The translations under genes were made by a program, and so were the position numbers. A DNA stretch of 64,000 nucleotides from Phormidesmis priestleyi Ana (GTDB lineage: Bacteria; Cyanobacteriota; Cyanobacteriia; Phormidesmidales; Phormidesmidaceae), in contig LJZR01000021.1 in NCBI GenBank assembly GCA_001314865.1, forward strand, positions 32,253 to 96,252, read 5' to 3'. Below, piece by piece: positions 8,654 to 17,973 of the stretch. Below the pieces are notes generated by a model, which did not search any database, was not told the origin of the DNA, and saw only the letters and a program-made list of their open reading frames with translations. How positions within the stretch are numbered: position 1 is the first letter of the stretch; every line of letters begins with the position of its first letter.

Positions 8654-10285
8654 TTGAGGACTACTACTTTGAGCGCCATAAGTAATCGCACAAGTAATTG
8701 CACAAGTAATCGCATTCTTTACGTTCGTCTACCGTGCAATCCCATCTTTCCGATTGGGGTTGTTTACCTAGCGGACCATATTCATAAGCTGTTTCCAGAC
8801 TTAGAGCAGCAAATTTTTGACATGGGTACGGTGCCTCCCCTCGACTTTACCCGGTCGCTAGATGAGCGGATTGATAGCTTTCAGCCCACGCTGCTGGTCT
8901 TTTCATGGCGCGACATTCAAATTTATGCGCCGGTTGGCGGTCGCGGCGGAAACCCGCTGCAAAACGCTTTTGAGTTTGCCTATGCGGCTAATCCTTTGGT
9001 CAAACTGCGGGGCGCACTGGGTGGGGCACGCATGACCGCGACTTACCTAGCCGAACTGCGCCGCAACGAAAAACTCGTCAAGCGAGGGCTCAAGCGAGCC
9101 AAAAAGCACCAGCCCAACGCCCGAGTGGTTGTCGGCGGTGGTGCGGTCAGCGTGTTTTATGAACAGATGCCGCAAATGCTGCCAGCAGGGGCGATTGTCT
9201 CGGTTGGCGAGGGCGAAACGCTGCTAGAAAAGCTGATTAGAGGCGAGGATTTTTCAAACGAGCGTTGCTACGTTGTGGGTGAAGCCCCGCGCGATCGCCT
9301 CATTCATGAGCAGCCCACTCCGGTGGAAAAATCAGCCTGTGACTATGACTACATCGAAGCAATGTGGCCAGAGTTTGAATACTATCTGCAAGAGCAGGAC
9401 TTTTACATTGGGGTTCAAACCAAGCGGGGCTGTCCGCACAACTGCTGTTACTGCATTTACACGGTGGTAGAAGGCAAGCAGGTACGCATTAACCCCGCCG
9501 ATGAGGTGGTTAAAGAAATGCGTCAGCTGTATGACCGAGGCATTCGCAAGTTTTGGTTTACCGATGCTCAGTTCATCCCGGCCAAGCGATATATCAATGA
9601 CGCGATTGAGCTGCTCGAAAAAATTAAGGCCTCTGGCATGACAGACATCAACTGGGCTGCCTATATTCGGGCCGACAATCTGACGCCTCGCTTGTGCGAG
9701 CTGATGGTTGCCACTGGGATGAACTACTTTGAAATTGGTATCACTACCGGATCTCAGGAGCTAATCCGCAAAATGCGGATGGGCTACAATCTCAAAACCG
9801 TACTCCAAAACTGTCGCGACTTGGTCGCAGCTGGCTTTGACGACTATGTGTCGGTTAACTACTCATTCAATGTTATTGACGAGCGTGACGATACCATTCG
9901 TCAAACGGTTGCCTATCACCGCGAACTAGAGAATATCTTTGGTGTGCAAAAAGTTGAACCTGCTATCTTTTTTATTGGTCTGCAACCTCACACCCATTTA
10001 GAGGAATATGCCTTTAAAAACAACATTTTGAAGCGGGGCTATAACCCGTTGGCAATATATTTGCCCTGGGTAGCGCTTAAACTATTGTGGAATCCAGGCA
10101 AACTCGGTGCGTTTTTTGGCGATGTCTGTCTTGAGGCAATGCAAGACAATCCGAACGACTTTGGTCGGGCGGTAATGGCCATTTTGGAGCAGCGACTTGG
10201 CACGACAAATCTTGAAGAAGCATTAAGTGCACCCCTGAAAGACAGCTCTGAAACCCCCTCCCGTGCGTTGGCTGGGGTATTATGA
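8654..10285 (+). CDS. B12-binding-like radical SAM protein (PSII high-light acclimation type)
   Basis: 543 residues from a TTG; no upstream or nearby ATG gives a better start. The N-terminal third resembles a cobalamin-binding-like Rossmann domain (VVVGGGAVSVFY, VSVGEGETLLEKLI). A radical SAM domain follows with the cluster motif in KRGCPHNCCYCIY (CxxxCxxC, about residue 258) and an AdoMet-binding region downstream. This layout, and the length, match the cyanobacterial group annotated as photosystem II high light acclimation radical SAM protein; its reaction is not established. The first 20 residues contain repeated SNRTSNCTSNR, encoded by a short tandem duplication, so the true start could lie just before ILYVRLPCNP. 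Confidence 0.88.
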   Translation: MRTTTLSAISNRTSNCTSNRILYVRLPCNPIFPIGVVYLADHIHKLFPDLEQQIFDMGTVPPLDFTRSLDERIDSFQPTLLVFSWRDIQIYAPVGGRGGNPLQNAFEFAYAANPLVKLRGALGGARMTATYLAELRRNEKLVKRGLKRAKKHQPNARVVVGGGAVSVFYEQMPQMLPAGAIVSVGEGETLLEKLIRGEDFSNERCYVVGEAPRDRLIHEQPTPVEKSACDYDYIEAMWPEFEYYLQEQDFYIGVQTKRGCPHNCCYCIYTVVEGKQVRINPADEVVKEMRQLYDRGIRKFWFTDAQFIPAKRYINDAIELLEKIKASGMTDINWAAYIRADNLTPRLCELMVATGMNYFEIGITTGSQELIRKMRMGYNLKTVLQNCRDLVAAGFDDYVSVNYSFNVIDERDDTIRQTVAYHRELENIFGVQKVEPAIFFIGLQPHTHLEEYAFKNNILKRGYNPLAIYLPWVALKLLWNPGKLGAFFGDVCLEAMQDNPNDFGRAVMAILEQRLGTTNLEEALSAPLKDSSETPSRALAGVL

Positions 10286-10408
10286 GAGAGGTCTTTAGCA
10301 TTTTATCCGTGGCATTTTCTCCATAGCGTTTTATCTGCAAAGCTCTATTTATAAAGCTTGATCCATAAAGCGTTTTCAATACTCATTTAGTAATTTCTTC
10401 GAAAAAGC

Positions 10409-11935
10409 ATGTTGGCGGGTTCAATTCTTGAAAGACTCATGCACAGTCGCGATCGCACTATCGCTGACTCGTCCGGTGCAGACGAGTCGCCTGCTCAAAG
10501 CGACAAAGCGATTGAAAAAGCCTCGGGTCGTACACCGCTGAACTTTGGGGTGTATTACAAAAATACATTGGTGGCCCTGTGTCATGCCTTAGAAGATGCG
10601 GTGCTAGCAACCAAAACATCGCCCCTCATGGTCACGGCCTTTCAGGAAGGTAAGTGGTATTTGCAAGAAGCTGATCGCTATGCAGAAATTGCTGATACCG
10701 CTGATCGCGTTGTGATTATTGCAGCGCCGAATGCAGGATTTAGAGAGCATCCGACCGGACAGCGAGAAAACGTCACCCTGGTAGATTTAGACCGAGACGA
10801 TCCGGTGGCGCAAGAGTGGCACCTAATGATTATGGGGTCTACCTACAGCGCGATGGTGCTGTGCCAAGAGCTCACCGATGAAGAATATGGCCCTAACGGA
10901 CGGCCTGAGAATGACTTGGAGCGCAAGTTCTATGGTTTTTGGACGTTTGACCCAGCGCTGGTAAAAGAGACGATTGCAATCACCGCTGACCACATTGGTC
11001 GGTATGCGCCTGAGGTGCAGGCGGATCTAGAAACGCGGTTGGCCAAAATTGACGCTGAGGCCGCGACTAAAACCGGTGAAGTCAGCAACGTGGTGATGCG
11101 CGTAGTGGAGTATTTGCAGGGGGGCGATCGCCAAATAGAACAAACTGAAACCTTTAAGTTTGCGGGCGCCCTAAGCCAAAATTTGGCTTCTAACGAGCTA
11201 CAGGCCTATGTACGGATGGCCCAGCTAGCCGACTTAGCCGACCCGGTTAATCCGCTGGCGGCGGCTGAGGTTGCCTCGCTCGCTGAAATGGTGGGTCAGT
11301 TTTTGGATTTGCCTGTGTGGCAAATGCAGCGACTGCGGCTCTCTAGCCTGCTGCACAGAATTGCACCTGCTCAGTTTGACATCGCAGAAAATGAAACGGA
11401 CGGCGACAGCTGCCCGCTGTATCCCGGTGCGCAAACGCTGAGAATTTTACCCAGGTTGAGAGCGATCGCACAAATTATTGCCCACCATTACGAGCATTGG
11501 GACGGCAGCGGCCAGCCTGCTGGAATCAAAGGCGATACGATTCCGGTAGAGTCTCGGGTGCTGGGCCTAGTGGCTTATTTTCAGCAGGAAGTGGCTCAGC
11601 GCCGCCATATCGCCAAAAGCGACAGAAATCAGGCCATTCTCTCGAACAGACCCTCTGGGCGTCCTGATCATGAAGAGCGTCCTGATCAGGATGCGACGCC
11701 ACCAGCGTCTGAAAACGAATGGCAGCATGTCACCGAGGCCTTTGCCGTCTGTAAGGCGCAAGCGGGCGAACGATGGGATCCTAAGCTGGTAGAAATCCTT
11801 GGTTTTTTGGTCGCAGGTTTACAGCAGGGCTTGAGCTTGCCGACTATTCCGATGAAAATGACCCTGAGTGCTGGCCTGCTCAACCCTGAGGTTGCAGACG
11901 CTTGGTCAGAGATAAAATCAGAATCGACGACCTAG
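10409..11935 (+). CDS. DICT sensory domain protein with C-terminal HD-GYP-like region
   Basis: 508 residues. Residues about 45-185 match the DICT domain, a putative sensor associated with diguanylate cyclase and two-component systems in cyanobacteria (YYKNTLVALCHALED, ADRVVIIAAP). The C-terminal half has an HD-GYP-like stretch, IIAHHYEHWDGSGQPAGIKG followed by SRVLGLVAYFQ, but the leading HD dyad is not obvious, so phosphodiesterase activity is doubtful. A hydrophilic insert with RPSGRPDHEERPDQD lies inside this region. There is no membrane segment. It probably acts as a cytoplasmic regulator; the partner is unknown. Confidence 0.85.
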   Translation: MLAGSILERLMHSRDRTIADSSGADESPAQSDKAIEKASGRTPLNFGVYYKNTLVALCHALEDAVLATKTSPLMVTAFQEGKWYLQEADRYAEIADTADRVVIIAAPNAGFREHPTGQRENVTLVDLDRDDPVAQEWHLMIMGSTYSAMVLCQELTDEEYGPNGRPENDLERKFYGFWTFDPALVKETIAITADHIGRYAPEVQADLETRLAKIDAEAATKTGEVSNVVMRVVEYLQGGDRQIEQTETFKFAGALSQNLASNELQAYVRMAQLADLADPVNPLAAAEVASLAEMVGQFLDLPVWQMQRLRLSSLLHRIAPAQFDIAENETDGDSCPLYPGAQTLRILPRLRAIAQIIAHHYEHWDGSGQPAGIKGDTIPVESRVLGLVAYFQQEVAQRRHIAKSDRNQAILSNRPSGRPDHEERPDQDATPPASENEWQHVTEAFAVCKAQAGERWDPKLVEILGFLVAGLQQGLSLPTIPMKMTLSAGLLNPEVADAWSEIKSESTT

Positions 11936-11982
11936 ACCGATGCCCTAGACCGACGCCTTAGACCGACGCCTTAGACCTAAGA
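11931..11982. repeat. Short tandem repeat after the DICT gene
   Basis: Four copies of a unit near TAGACCGACGCCT (12-13 bp) start at the stop codon. Related short duplications (AAGTAGCTAA, GCGCTCTCAA) continue to about 12065. Confidence 0.7.
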
Positions 11983-12129
11983 GTGCTCTCTAGGATAGCG
12001 CTCTTAAGGCAGCGCTCTCAATTAAGACAGCGCTCTCAAAAGTAGCTAAAAAGTAGCTAAAAGACTCATTCTTATAGTACGCTTTCGGCTTTGCCTTCCC
12101 TGCTGTTTTCTCCTACCCATTGCCCCTAG

Positions 12130-12774
12130 ATGAGTGAATTGATTGACATTGATGCTGTCCGTAACGGCAAGCTAAAAAAGCTAGCAGGTGCCAAGCTAGA
12201 AGATGCCGACCTATCAGGCATAGACCTGTCGCGTGCGCAACTCGCAGGCGCGACGCTATCGGGCTGCGACCTTAGCAAAGCTAACCTCAACCAAACCCAC
12301 TTAGAAGGCAGCAATTTGGTAGGGGCCAATATGGTAGGCTCCGATATGCGAGCCAGCTTATGGGGCGCTAACCTAATGCAGTGCGACCTAACAGGGGCTG
12401 ATTTGCGCGGGGCGAATTTACGCGGGGCTAACCTGATGGGTGCCAAGCTGACGGGTGCTAGCCTAACGGGTGCCTTCCTCAGCGGTGCAACGCTCATTAA
12501 TACCAATCTTAAAAACGCTGATTTGCGTGGGGCCGATTTGCGCGGGGCTGACCTTACCGATAGCAACCTGCGTAGCAGCGATTTATCCGGTGCCGATTTG
12601 CAGGGCGCCACCCTGACAGAGGCGAATTTAGAAGAGGCAAATTTGCAGGAGTCTAACCTTACGGGGGCTTCTTTAGTGCGAGCAAATTTGCTCTGTGCGG
12701 ACTTAAACGGCGCAATTACGGTCGGGACAAACCTGACTGGTGCTTGCATAACAGGAACTGTGCTGGATGCTTAA
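12130..12774 (+). CDS. Pentapeptide repeat protein
   Basis: 214 residues, almost entirely A(D/N)LXX pentapeptides from residue 18 to 210 (for example GADLRGANLRGANL). This predicts a right-handed quadrilateral beta-helix of about ten coils. There is no signal peptide or extra domain. Pentapeptide proteins are abundant in cyanobacteria, and most have no known function; some mimic DNA. It ends at a strong bidirectional hairpin and converges on ggpS. The opposite strand also shows a long open frame, but this is an artefact of the repeat. Confidence 0.95.
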   Translation: MSELIDIDAVRNGKLKKLAGAKLEDADLSGIDLSRAQLAGATLSGCDLSKANLNQTHLEGSNLVGANMVGSDMRASLWGANLMQCDLTGADLRGANLRGANLMGAKLTGASLTGAFLSGATLINTNLKNADLRGADLRGADLTDSNLRSSDLSGADLQGATLTEANLEEANLQESNLTGASLVRANLLCADLNGAITVGTNLTGACITGTVLDA

Positions 12775-12793
12775 TGTCATTATTGCTTAACCC

Positions 12794-12830
12794 TAGAATG
12801 CAAGCGAATGCCTGATCCGCTTGCATTCTA
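12794..12830. terminator. Bidirectional hairpin between pentapeptide gene and ggpS
   Basis: A perfect 13-bp inverted repeat, TAGAATGCAAGCG (12794-12806) with CGCTTGCATTCTA (12818-12830), sits in the 61-bp gap between two convergent genes. It lacks a long T run, but its placement fits a shared terminator. Confidence 0.75.
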
Positions 12831-12835
12831 AGATT

Positions 12836-14302
12836 CTAGTCTGCTGCGCCGAGCAGCTCTTTGGCCCAGCGATCGACGTCGTAGGCTTTGACCGCTTCAT
12901 ACATACGGCCCATGCGTGCCTGCTGCTCTTCCAGGCTCATGGCCAGCGCCTTATCGATGGCTGCATCCATGCTGCTATCGGCGTAGGGGTTCGTCAGCAC
13001 AGCATCGGGTAGCTCTACCGCTGCGCCCGCAAACTCAGAGAATACGAGCACACCATCTTTGCCGCCTCTAGCGACCACAAATTCTTTGCCGACTAGGTTA
13101 AGGCCGTCACGCAAGGGCGTAATCCAGGCAATGTCGGCGGCGGCATAGAGCGCCAAGATTTCTTCTAGCGGTAGGGCTGAGGTAAAGAGCAAAATGGGTG
13201 TCCAGCTGAGCTTGGCAAACCGCCCGTTGATTTTACCAACGAGCCGTTCTATTTCGCTTTGGGCTGTGCGATAAATGCGCATCCCTGTAGCGGGCTTAGC
13301 AACGGCGACAACAAAGTTTATTTTGCCCTGAAGCTCAGGCCTGCGGGTGAGTAGACGTTCGTAGCACAACAACATTTCTTTGGTGCCTTTGACATAGTCT
13401 ACGCGGCCCGCTGAAATGATGAGCTTGCGATCGCCCCCCATCTCTTCTTTAATTTCAGCGACCCGCTTTTGTACTTCGGGTTTGTCAACTACCGAACGAA
13501 TGAAATCTACATTAGTGCCTACCGGAAATGCCCCTAAGTGAACCAACTGCCCTTTATAGCGAATCTGGCTGGTCATTTCGGGCACCGCGAGTGCCGTTCC
13601 ACGGGGCGTAAATTCTTTGGCGACAGGCTCTTTTTTAACAATCTCTATTTCTCGAAAACCCTGCGCAATCGAAACAAAGTTTTCTACATAGCGAGGAATG
13701 TGAAAGCCGCAGACATCGCAGCAGAGAAGACTATCAATAATCTCTTCTCGCCAAGGCAGTACGTTGAAGGCATCTGAGCCAGGAAATGGCGTGTGATGAA
13801 AGAAAATGATTTTGGCGTTGGGCCGCTGCTGACGAATGTAGTAGGGCGTAAGCCACAGGTTGTAGTCGTGAATCCAAATGAGGGCGTCGTCTGCCGCATC
13901 TTCGCAGGCGGCAGCGGCAAACTTTTTGTTGATGTCTTGAAAGTTCTCCCAGTCGGAAGACTCAAAGGTAAACTGCCAGGGAAAAGAGTGAAGAATTGGC
14001 CAAAAGGCTTCTTTAGAGGTGACGTGATAAAAGTTTTTGACCTGATCGGGGGTGAGTGGAATGCGGCGAACGGTAGCGTTTTCATTGCCATCAAAGCTCA
14101 TGCGCTCTTGAAAGCGGATTTTTTGTTTTGGTGCTATTTGCTTCCAAGCAATCCAAGTACTTTGCTCAGCACTGGAAAAAAAGCTTTTGATGGTTGGCAA
14201 AATGCCGTTAGGACTCTTTTTTTCGCGATAGTAGGTCTGGCCGTTCTCAACTACTTCATCGTAGGGTTCGCGATGGTAGAGAATAACTAGGGATGATTTC
14301 AT
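12836..14302 (-). CDS. ggpS: Glucosylglycerol-phosphate synthase
   Basis: 488 residues from the ATG at 14302 (MKSSLVILYHREPYD). The frame stays open further upstream, but GgpS proteins are about 500 residues and start here. GT20-type enzyme that joins ADP-glucose and glycerol-3-phosphate to give glucosylglycerol phosphate, the first step of the compatible solute made under salt stress. Recognisable blocks: WIHDYNLWLTPYYIR, IIFFHHTPFPG, ISAGRVDYVKGTKEML, LRDGLNLVGKEFVV. The opposite-strand neighbours encode the phosphatase (stpA), the hydrolase (gghA) and glycerol kinase, so the whole pathway is local. In Synechocystis the gene is salt-induced; the 445-bp upstream gap is shared with gghA. Confidence 0.96.
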   Translation of the reverse strand: MKSSLVILYHREPYDEVVENGQTYYREKKSPNGILPTIKSFFSSAEQSTWIAWKQIAPKQKIRFQERMSFDGNENATVRRIPLTPDQVKNFYHVTSKEAFWPILHSFPWQFTFESSDWENFQDINKKFAAAACEDAADDALIWIHDYNLWLTPYYIRQQRPNAKIIFFHHTPFPGSDAFNVLPWREEIIDSLLCCDVCGFHIPRYVENFVSIAQGFREIEIVKKEPVAKEFTPRGTALAVPEMTSQIRYKGQLVHLGAFPVGTNVDFIRSVVDKPEVQKRVAEIKEEMGGDRKLIISAGRVDYVKGTKEMLLCYERLLTRRPELQGKINFVVAVAKPATGMRIYRTAQSEIERLVGKINGRFAKLSWTPILLFTSALPLEEILALYAAADIAWITPLRDGLNLVGKEFVVARGGKDGVLVFSEFAGAAVELPDAVLTNPYADSSMDAAIDKALAMSLEEQQARMGRMYEAVKAYDVDRWAKELLGAAD

Positions 14303-14747
14303 AGCGTTTAAAGACCTTTTAGAGATTTCAGCAATGCTCGATTCGCTGTCGTCGTGACAGGTATTCCAGCGGGCAATCGGGTCAGCGCATTGAATGCACA
14401 CACATTGATGCACGCATCAATGTACACAAAATTTTGGTTACGCCGATTAGCTAATAACAGGTCATCGAGCGAGGGATTTACCGTGATTCATAGCGCATTA
14501 ATCAACGCCTACGGCTTAAAAAATCACGGTTGCCCGTCACTTTTATACTTGCATTAAACCGAAGGCTTGGCTAGGAGAGGAATGTTTTAAATCGCTTGCA
14601 TGCCTTGCTGGTAAATGAATACAAGCGATTATATATGTGGTGAACTTGGATAGATTATCTACTGGATTGGCCAGAAGAGGTCGGCAGAAAGCTTTTGTAT
14701 TGGTTTAGAGTGAAAGAAATCTTGATAAGCGCAGGTGGGCTACTCAC
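14303..14747. promoter_or_regulatory. Divergent ggpS/gghA control region
   Basis: 445 bp with no convincing gene. It separates ggpS (minus) from gghA (plus) and must carry both promoters. A 9-bp perfect inverted repeat, ACCGTGATT (14480-14488) and AATCACGGT (14522-14530), could be an operator or RNA hairpin. In Synechocystis a small protein gene and antisense control occur upstream of ggpS; nothing clearly equivalent is visible here. Confidence 0.45.
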
Positions 14748-17705
14748 TTGTCTTTAACGGCTGCTATTAAAGCTGCTAGAGAGATCATTAAAGAGACCAC
14801 CAAAGAGATCACCAAAGAGATCAGCATTGAGCCTATGGTTGAATTGAAAGAGACAGAGACAGAGGCCCTTTTGGCCTGGGCGCTGGAAGTCGCCAGCTCA
14901 AAAGCAACTTATTTTGAAATAGGGCAGCAGCTGGCTCGTAGGCTGGGCGCACATCCTATCCGCTCTGCTGACACGGATTCGGCTGATACGGATTCGGCTG
15001 ACACGGATTCGGCTGACACGAGCCTGACTGAAATTGGCTTTTGGGTGCCAAGGTTGGCAGGGCAAATTTTACCGGCAGAGCGCAATATCTATTTAGAAGT
15101 GTTTACGCCTATCGAGAATGTGGATTTTACCGCAGCCGAACAGCAAGTCGCTTTTCGCTACGAGTGTGTAGAGGTGCCGCTGCAAGGTGAGTTTGTATGG
15201 GCAGTGGTGAGCGGTATGCAGGTTGGATCGCGCGATCGCCTCGGTAGCCTGTACTGGCTGAGGTATCGCGATCGCCATGATGGGCGTATGCATACCATTC
15301 GCGATGTTGCGCCCTATTCCTTGCCCTATGGTGTATTTGCTCCGGCTGAGCTATACGATGTTGAGTCGCTGCAACGCGATCGCGCTGATTTAGACTATTT
15401 GGCAGCGGCAGCCCAGGCTGCACCCGTCGTGCCTGCCGCGAGAGGCCAAGAGCCCGCGCTCCCTCGGGTAAAAGCACCTTCTAACATTTTGCAACTGCAT
15501 GTGCCTACTGCCTCAGCCGAAGGGACACTGGCCGGACTCACGCGCATTTATCACCGCATCGGCGAGAAGATAAAACGCCACGAAGCGCTCACGCCCGCCG
15601 AGCAAAACTACATCGGCTATGACGCCTTGCAGCTGCTGCCGACTGAACCCACAATTGAGTATCGCTCGGAAGACGGCAGCCGCGACTTTTTTACCTTTGC
15701 CACCGCAGAGAACGAGTCTCTGTATGGTCATGATGGGCCGGTATGCACTTGCCATTCTTTGACGGTGACCCTCCGTAAGCCCAACACCCTAAATTGGGGC
15801 TACGACGTGCCTATACTCGGCTCATCAACCACGAATTCGTCGCTGCTAAGCAGCCTGCGGCCAGATGAAGTGATTGATTTTATTGCTGAAATGCACAACT
15901 TTCCTGGCAAGCCGATTCAGGTGATTTATGACCTGGTGTATGGCCATTCTGACAACCAGGCGCTAGAGCTGCTGAGCCGTCAGTTTTTGGCAGGACCGAA
16001 TATGTATGGGCAAGACTTGAGCCATACGCTGCCGATGGTACGCGCGTCGCTACTAGAACTACAGCGCCGCAAAATAAACACCGGAATTGACGGTATTCGG
16101 ATTGATGGCGGTCAGGATTTTCGATTTTTTAACCCATTTTCGGGGCGGCTAGAGTATGACGATAACTACCTGCTGGCCATGAGCGATGTGGTGCAAGATA
16201 TTCAAGGCCATCAGCGACTGATGTTTACGATATTTGAGGATGGTCGGCCCTGGCCCGAAGAAGGCTGGGAGACGAAGTCTACCTATCGAGAGCTGATTGA
16301 CTTGCGGCCAGATGCCTACCAGTGGGGCCCGCTGATTTTTGCGCATAATACGCCCGCGCTAGAAGGCTTTTGGGACTATAAATGGCCTCGGGTGCAGGAG
16401 GTGATGCTAAAGGGCGATCGCTGGATTACCGGCTGCGGAAACCATGACACCGTGCGCCGAGGCAACCAAATTCCGCTGAGCGATGAGAACACGCGGATTA
16501 ACTGGAACTTAGGGAAAACGCTGCCCGAGGTGCTTAGCAATGCCTATGACAATCCGGCCACAACGCTATGGGTCTACGGCTTTAGTCCTGGGCTGCCGAT
16601 GGACTTTTTAAACGCAACCATGCACAGTGGTTGGGGATTTTTCCGCAATACCGATGAGTTTTATGGGGTGAAAGTCGCTGCTGAAGAAATTGGCTTTTTA
16701 GACTGGCAGGTGACCTCGGAGTTTTACGACAAGCCTGAGTTTTTTACCACCCTTAAAGCCATGGGCTTTGAGCATTTAAACATGCTGAAGCGCTTTACTA
16801 AGGTGCTGGCCACGGCGATGGATACCTTTGAGTATGATTTGGATTTGGTGGCGGGTGCCTGCCGAGATTGGAGCGTTGAACCGGAGGGCTTGACGACGGA
16901 GTTTTCGTCGCTGGAGAAGTTTTGCCATAGCTTAGATAGCTCAAAACTCAAGGCGTTTGCGCTGGCTTTTATGGAAGACAGCCATGAGTTTAGTCGGGTT
17001 TCTCACTTTGAGGAGGAGGTTAATCGGGCCAACCAAGCGATCGCCACTGGCGATATGACGACCGACAGAGTCGCTTCTTTGGAGTCTGTGACGACGGCAA
17101 ATGATGACTGTGATATTACGGCAGATACGGATCTGAGCGATCAGTTAAGTGATTATCTTGCAAGTCCGCCCGATATGAGTTTGGAGTTGGCACCTGAGCC
17201 GCCGCCCGCTGAGGCTGTTCAAGACAGCTACACTTCGCCAAATGACGCTTCTTTGCGGGAGGCTTCATCATCGAAAGATCCTTATCATGATCCCGCGATC
17301 GCGCACCATGCTAAGCGCAGCATGCCGGGAAATAGATCCGCTTTTAACCTGGCGTTGCGGCGCTACCGGCAGGCCAATCCCTGGCTGAGTGAAAACCTGT
17401 CAGGATCTGATCGATTCAACCGCATTAGCGAGCAGGGACATACGTTGTTTTACGGTGTCCGGACGCGGCCTAGCCCACCGGGTTCTAGCCCCATTGTGGA
17501 CTACAAGCAGGTGGCGATGCTGTCGCATATGGGCGGTAGCCCCGCCCAAACGGCGCTGTTTGACTGGCTACAGCTAGACCCAAGCGAGTGGAAAATAATC
17601 ATCACTTCACCGGGTCTATTTTTACCCGATGTAGAGGCGTTGATAGGGTTAGAGATGACGGATGGACAGGCGGTTTTACTAGAGAAGAAGTCAATTTTGG
17701 CGTAG
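14748..17705 (+). CDS. gghA: Glucosylglycerol hydrolase
   Basis: 985 residues from a TTG; a later start is possible because the first 30 residues are a repeated KEITKEI stretch. GH13-like enzyme that splits glucosylglycerol into glucose and glycerol when salt falls, described for Synechocystis Slr1670. Evidence: length, the GH13-like nucleophile block GIDGIRIDGGQDFRFF (about residue 450), and HDTVRRGNQIPLS (about 565). Two low-complexity inserts are present: TDSADTDSADTDSAD at about 78-95, encoded by near-identical 15-bp DNA units, and an acidic region at about 770-850. It sits upstream of glpK, which would phosphorylate the released glycerol. Confidence 0.88.
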   Translation: MSLTAAIKAAREIIKETTKEITKEISIEPMVELKETETEALLAWALEVASSKATYFEIGQQLARRLGAHPIRSADTDSADTDSADTDSADTSLTEIGFWVPRLAGQILPAERNIYLEVFTPIENVDFTAAEQQVAFRYECVEVPLQGEFVWAVVSGMQVGSRDRLGSLYWLRYRDRHDGRMHTIRDVAPYSLPYGVFAPAELYDVESLQRDRADLDYLAAAAQAAPVVPAARGQEPALPRVKAPSNILQLHVPTASAEGTLAGLTRIYHRIGEKIKRHEALTPAEQNYIGYDALQLLPTEPTIEYRSEDGSRDFFTFATAENESLYGHDGPVCTCHSLTVTLRKPNTLNWGYDVPILGSSTTNSSLLSSLRPDEVIDFIAEMHNFPGKPIQVIYDLVYGHSDNQALELLSRQFLAGPNMYGQDLSHTLPMVRASLLELQRRKINTGIDGIRIDGGQDFRFFNPFSGRLEYDDNYLLAMSDVVQDIQGHQRLMFTIFEDGRPWPEEGWETKSTYRELIDLRPDAYQWGPLIFAHNTPALEGFWDYKWPRVQEVMLKGDRWITGCGNHDTVRRGNQIPLSDENTRINWNLGKTLPEVLSNAYDNPATTLWVYGFSPGLPMDFLNATMHSGWGFFRNTDEFYGVKVAAEEIGFLDWQVTSEFYDKPEFFTTLKAMGFEHLNMLKRFTKVLATAMDTFEYDLDLVAGACRDWSVEPEGLTTEFSSLEKFCHSLDSSKLKAFALAFMEDSHEFSRVSHFEEEVNRANQAIATGDMTTDRVASLESVTTANDDCDITADTDLSDQLSDYLASPPDMSLELAPEPPPAEAVQDSYTSPNDASLREASSSKDPYHDPAIAHHAKRSMPGNRSAFNLALRRYRQANPWLSENLSGSDRFNRISEQGHTLFYGVRTRPSPPGSSPIVDYKQVAMLSHMGGSPAQTALFDWLQLDPSEWKIIITSPGLFLPDVEALIGLEMTDGQAVLLEKKSILA

Positions 17706-17812
17706 AGATTTTTCTGAGATCTTTCGGCTGAGATCTTTTTGCTGAGTTTTTTGGCTGGAATCTTTTTGCTGAGTTTTTTGGCTGGAATCTTTTTGCCGAA
17801 ATCTTTTTTTCG
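17706..17812. repeat. Tandem repeat of about 27 bp after gghA
   Basis: Units of the form CTGGAATCTTTTTGCTGAG followed by TTTTTTGG are repeated two to three times with partial copies on both sides. T runs occur in each unit, so read on the plus strand it could also weaken or end the gghA transcript. Confidence 0.7.
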
Positions 17813-17973
17813 GACGGTCATCAGAGCAGATCAAATTAAATGAGAGGGTAATTAGATGACATTATTTAACAATCTGGCGACATCAGCGGGTTTGGGCAGA
17901 TGCCGATCTACAGTCGGAAGGAGAGGGACGACTTTGTCCCCAACTTGTTTTAAGCAGCTGATAAGAAACCGCC

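Noticed and set aside
12126..12749. 207-codon frame opposite the pentapeptide gene
   Set aside because: A mirror artefact of the repeated A(D/N)LXX codons.
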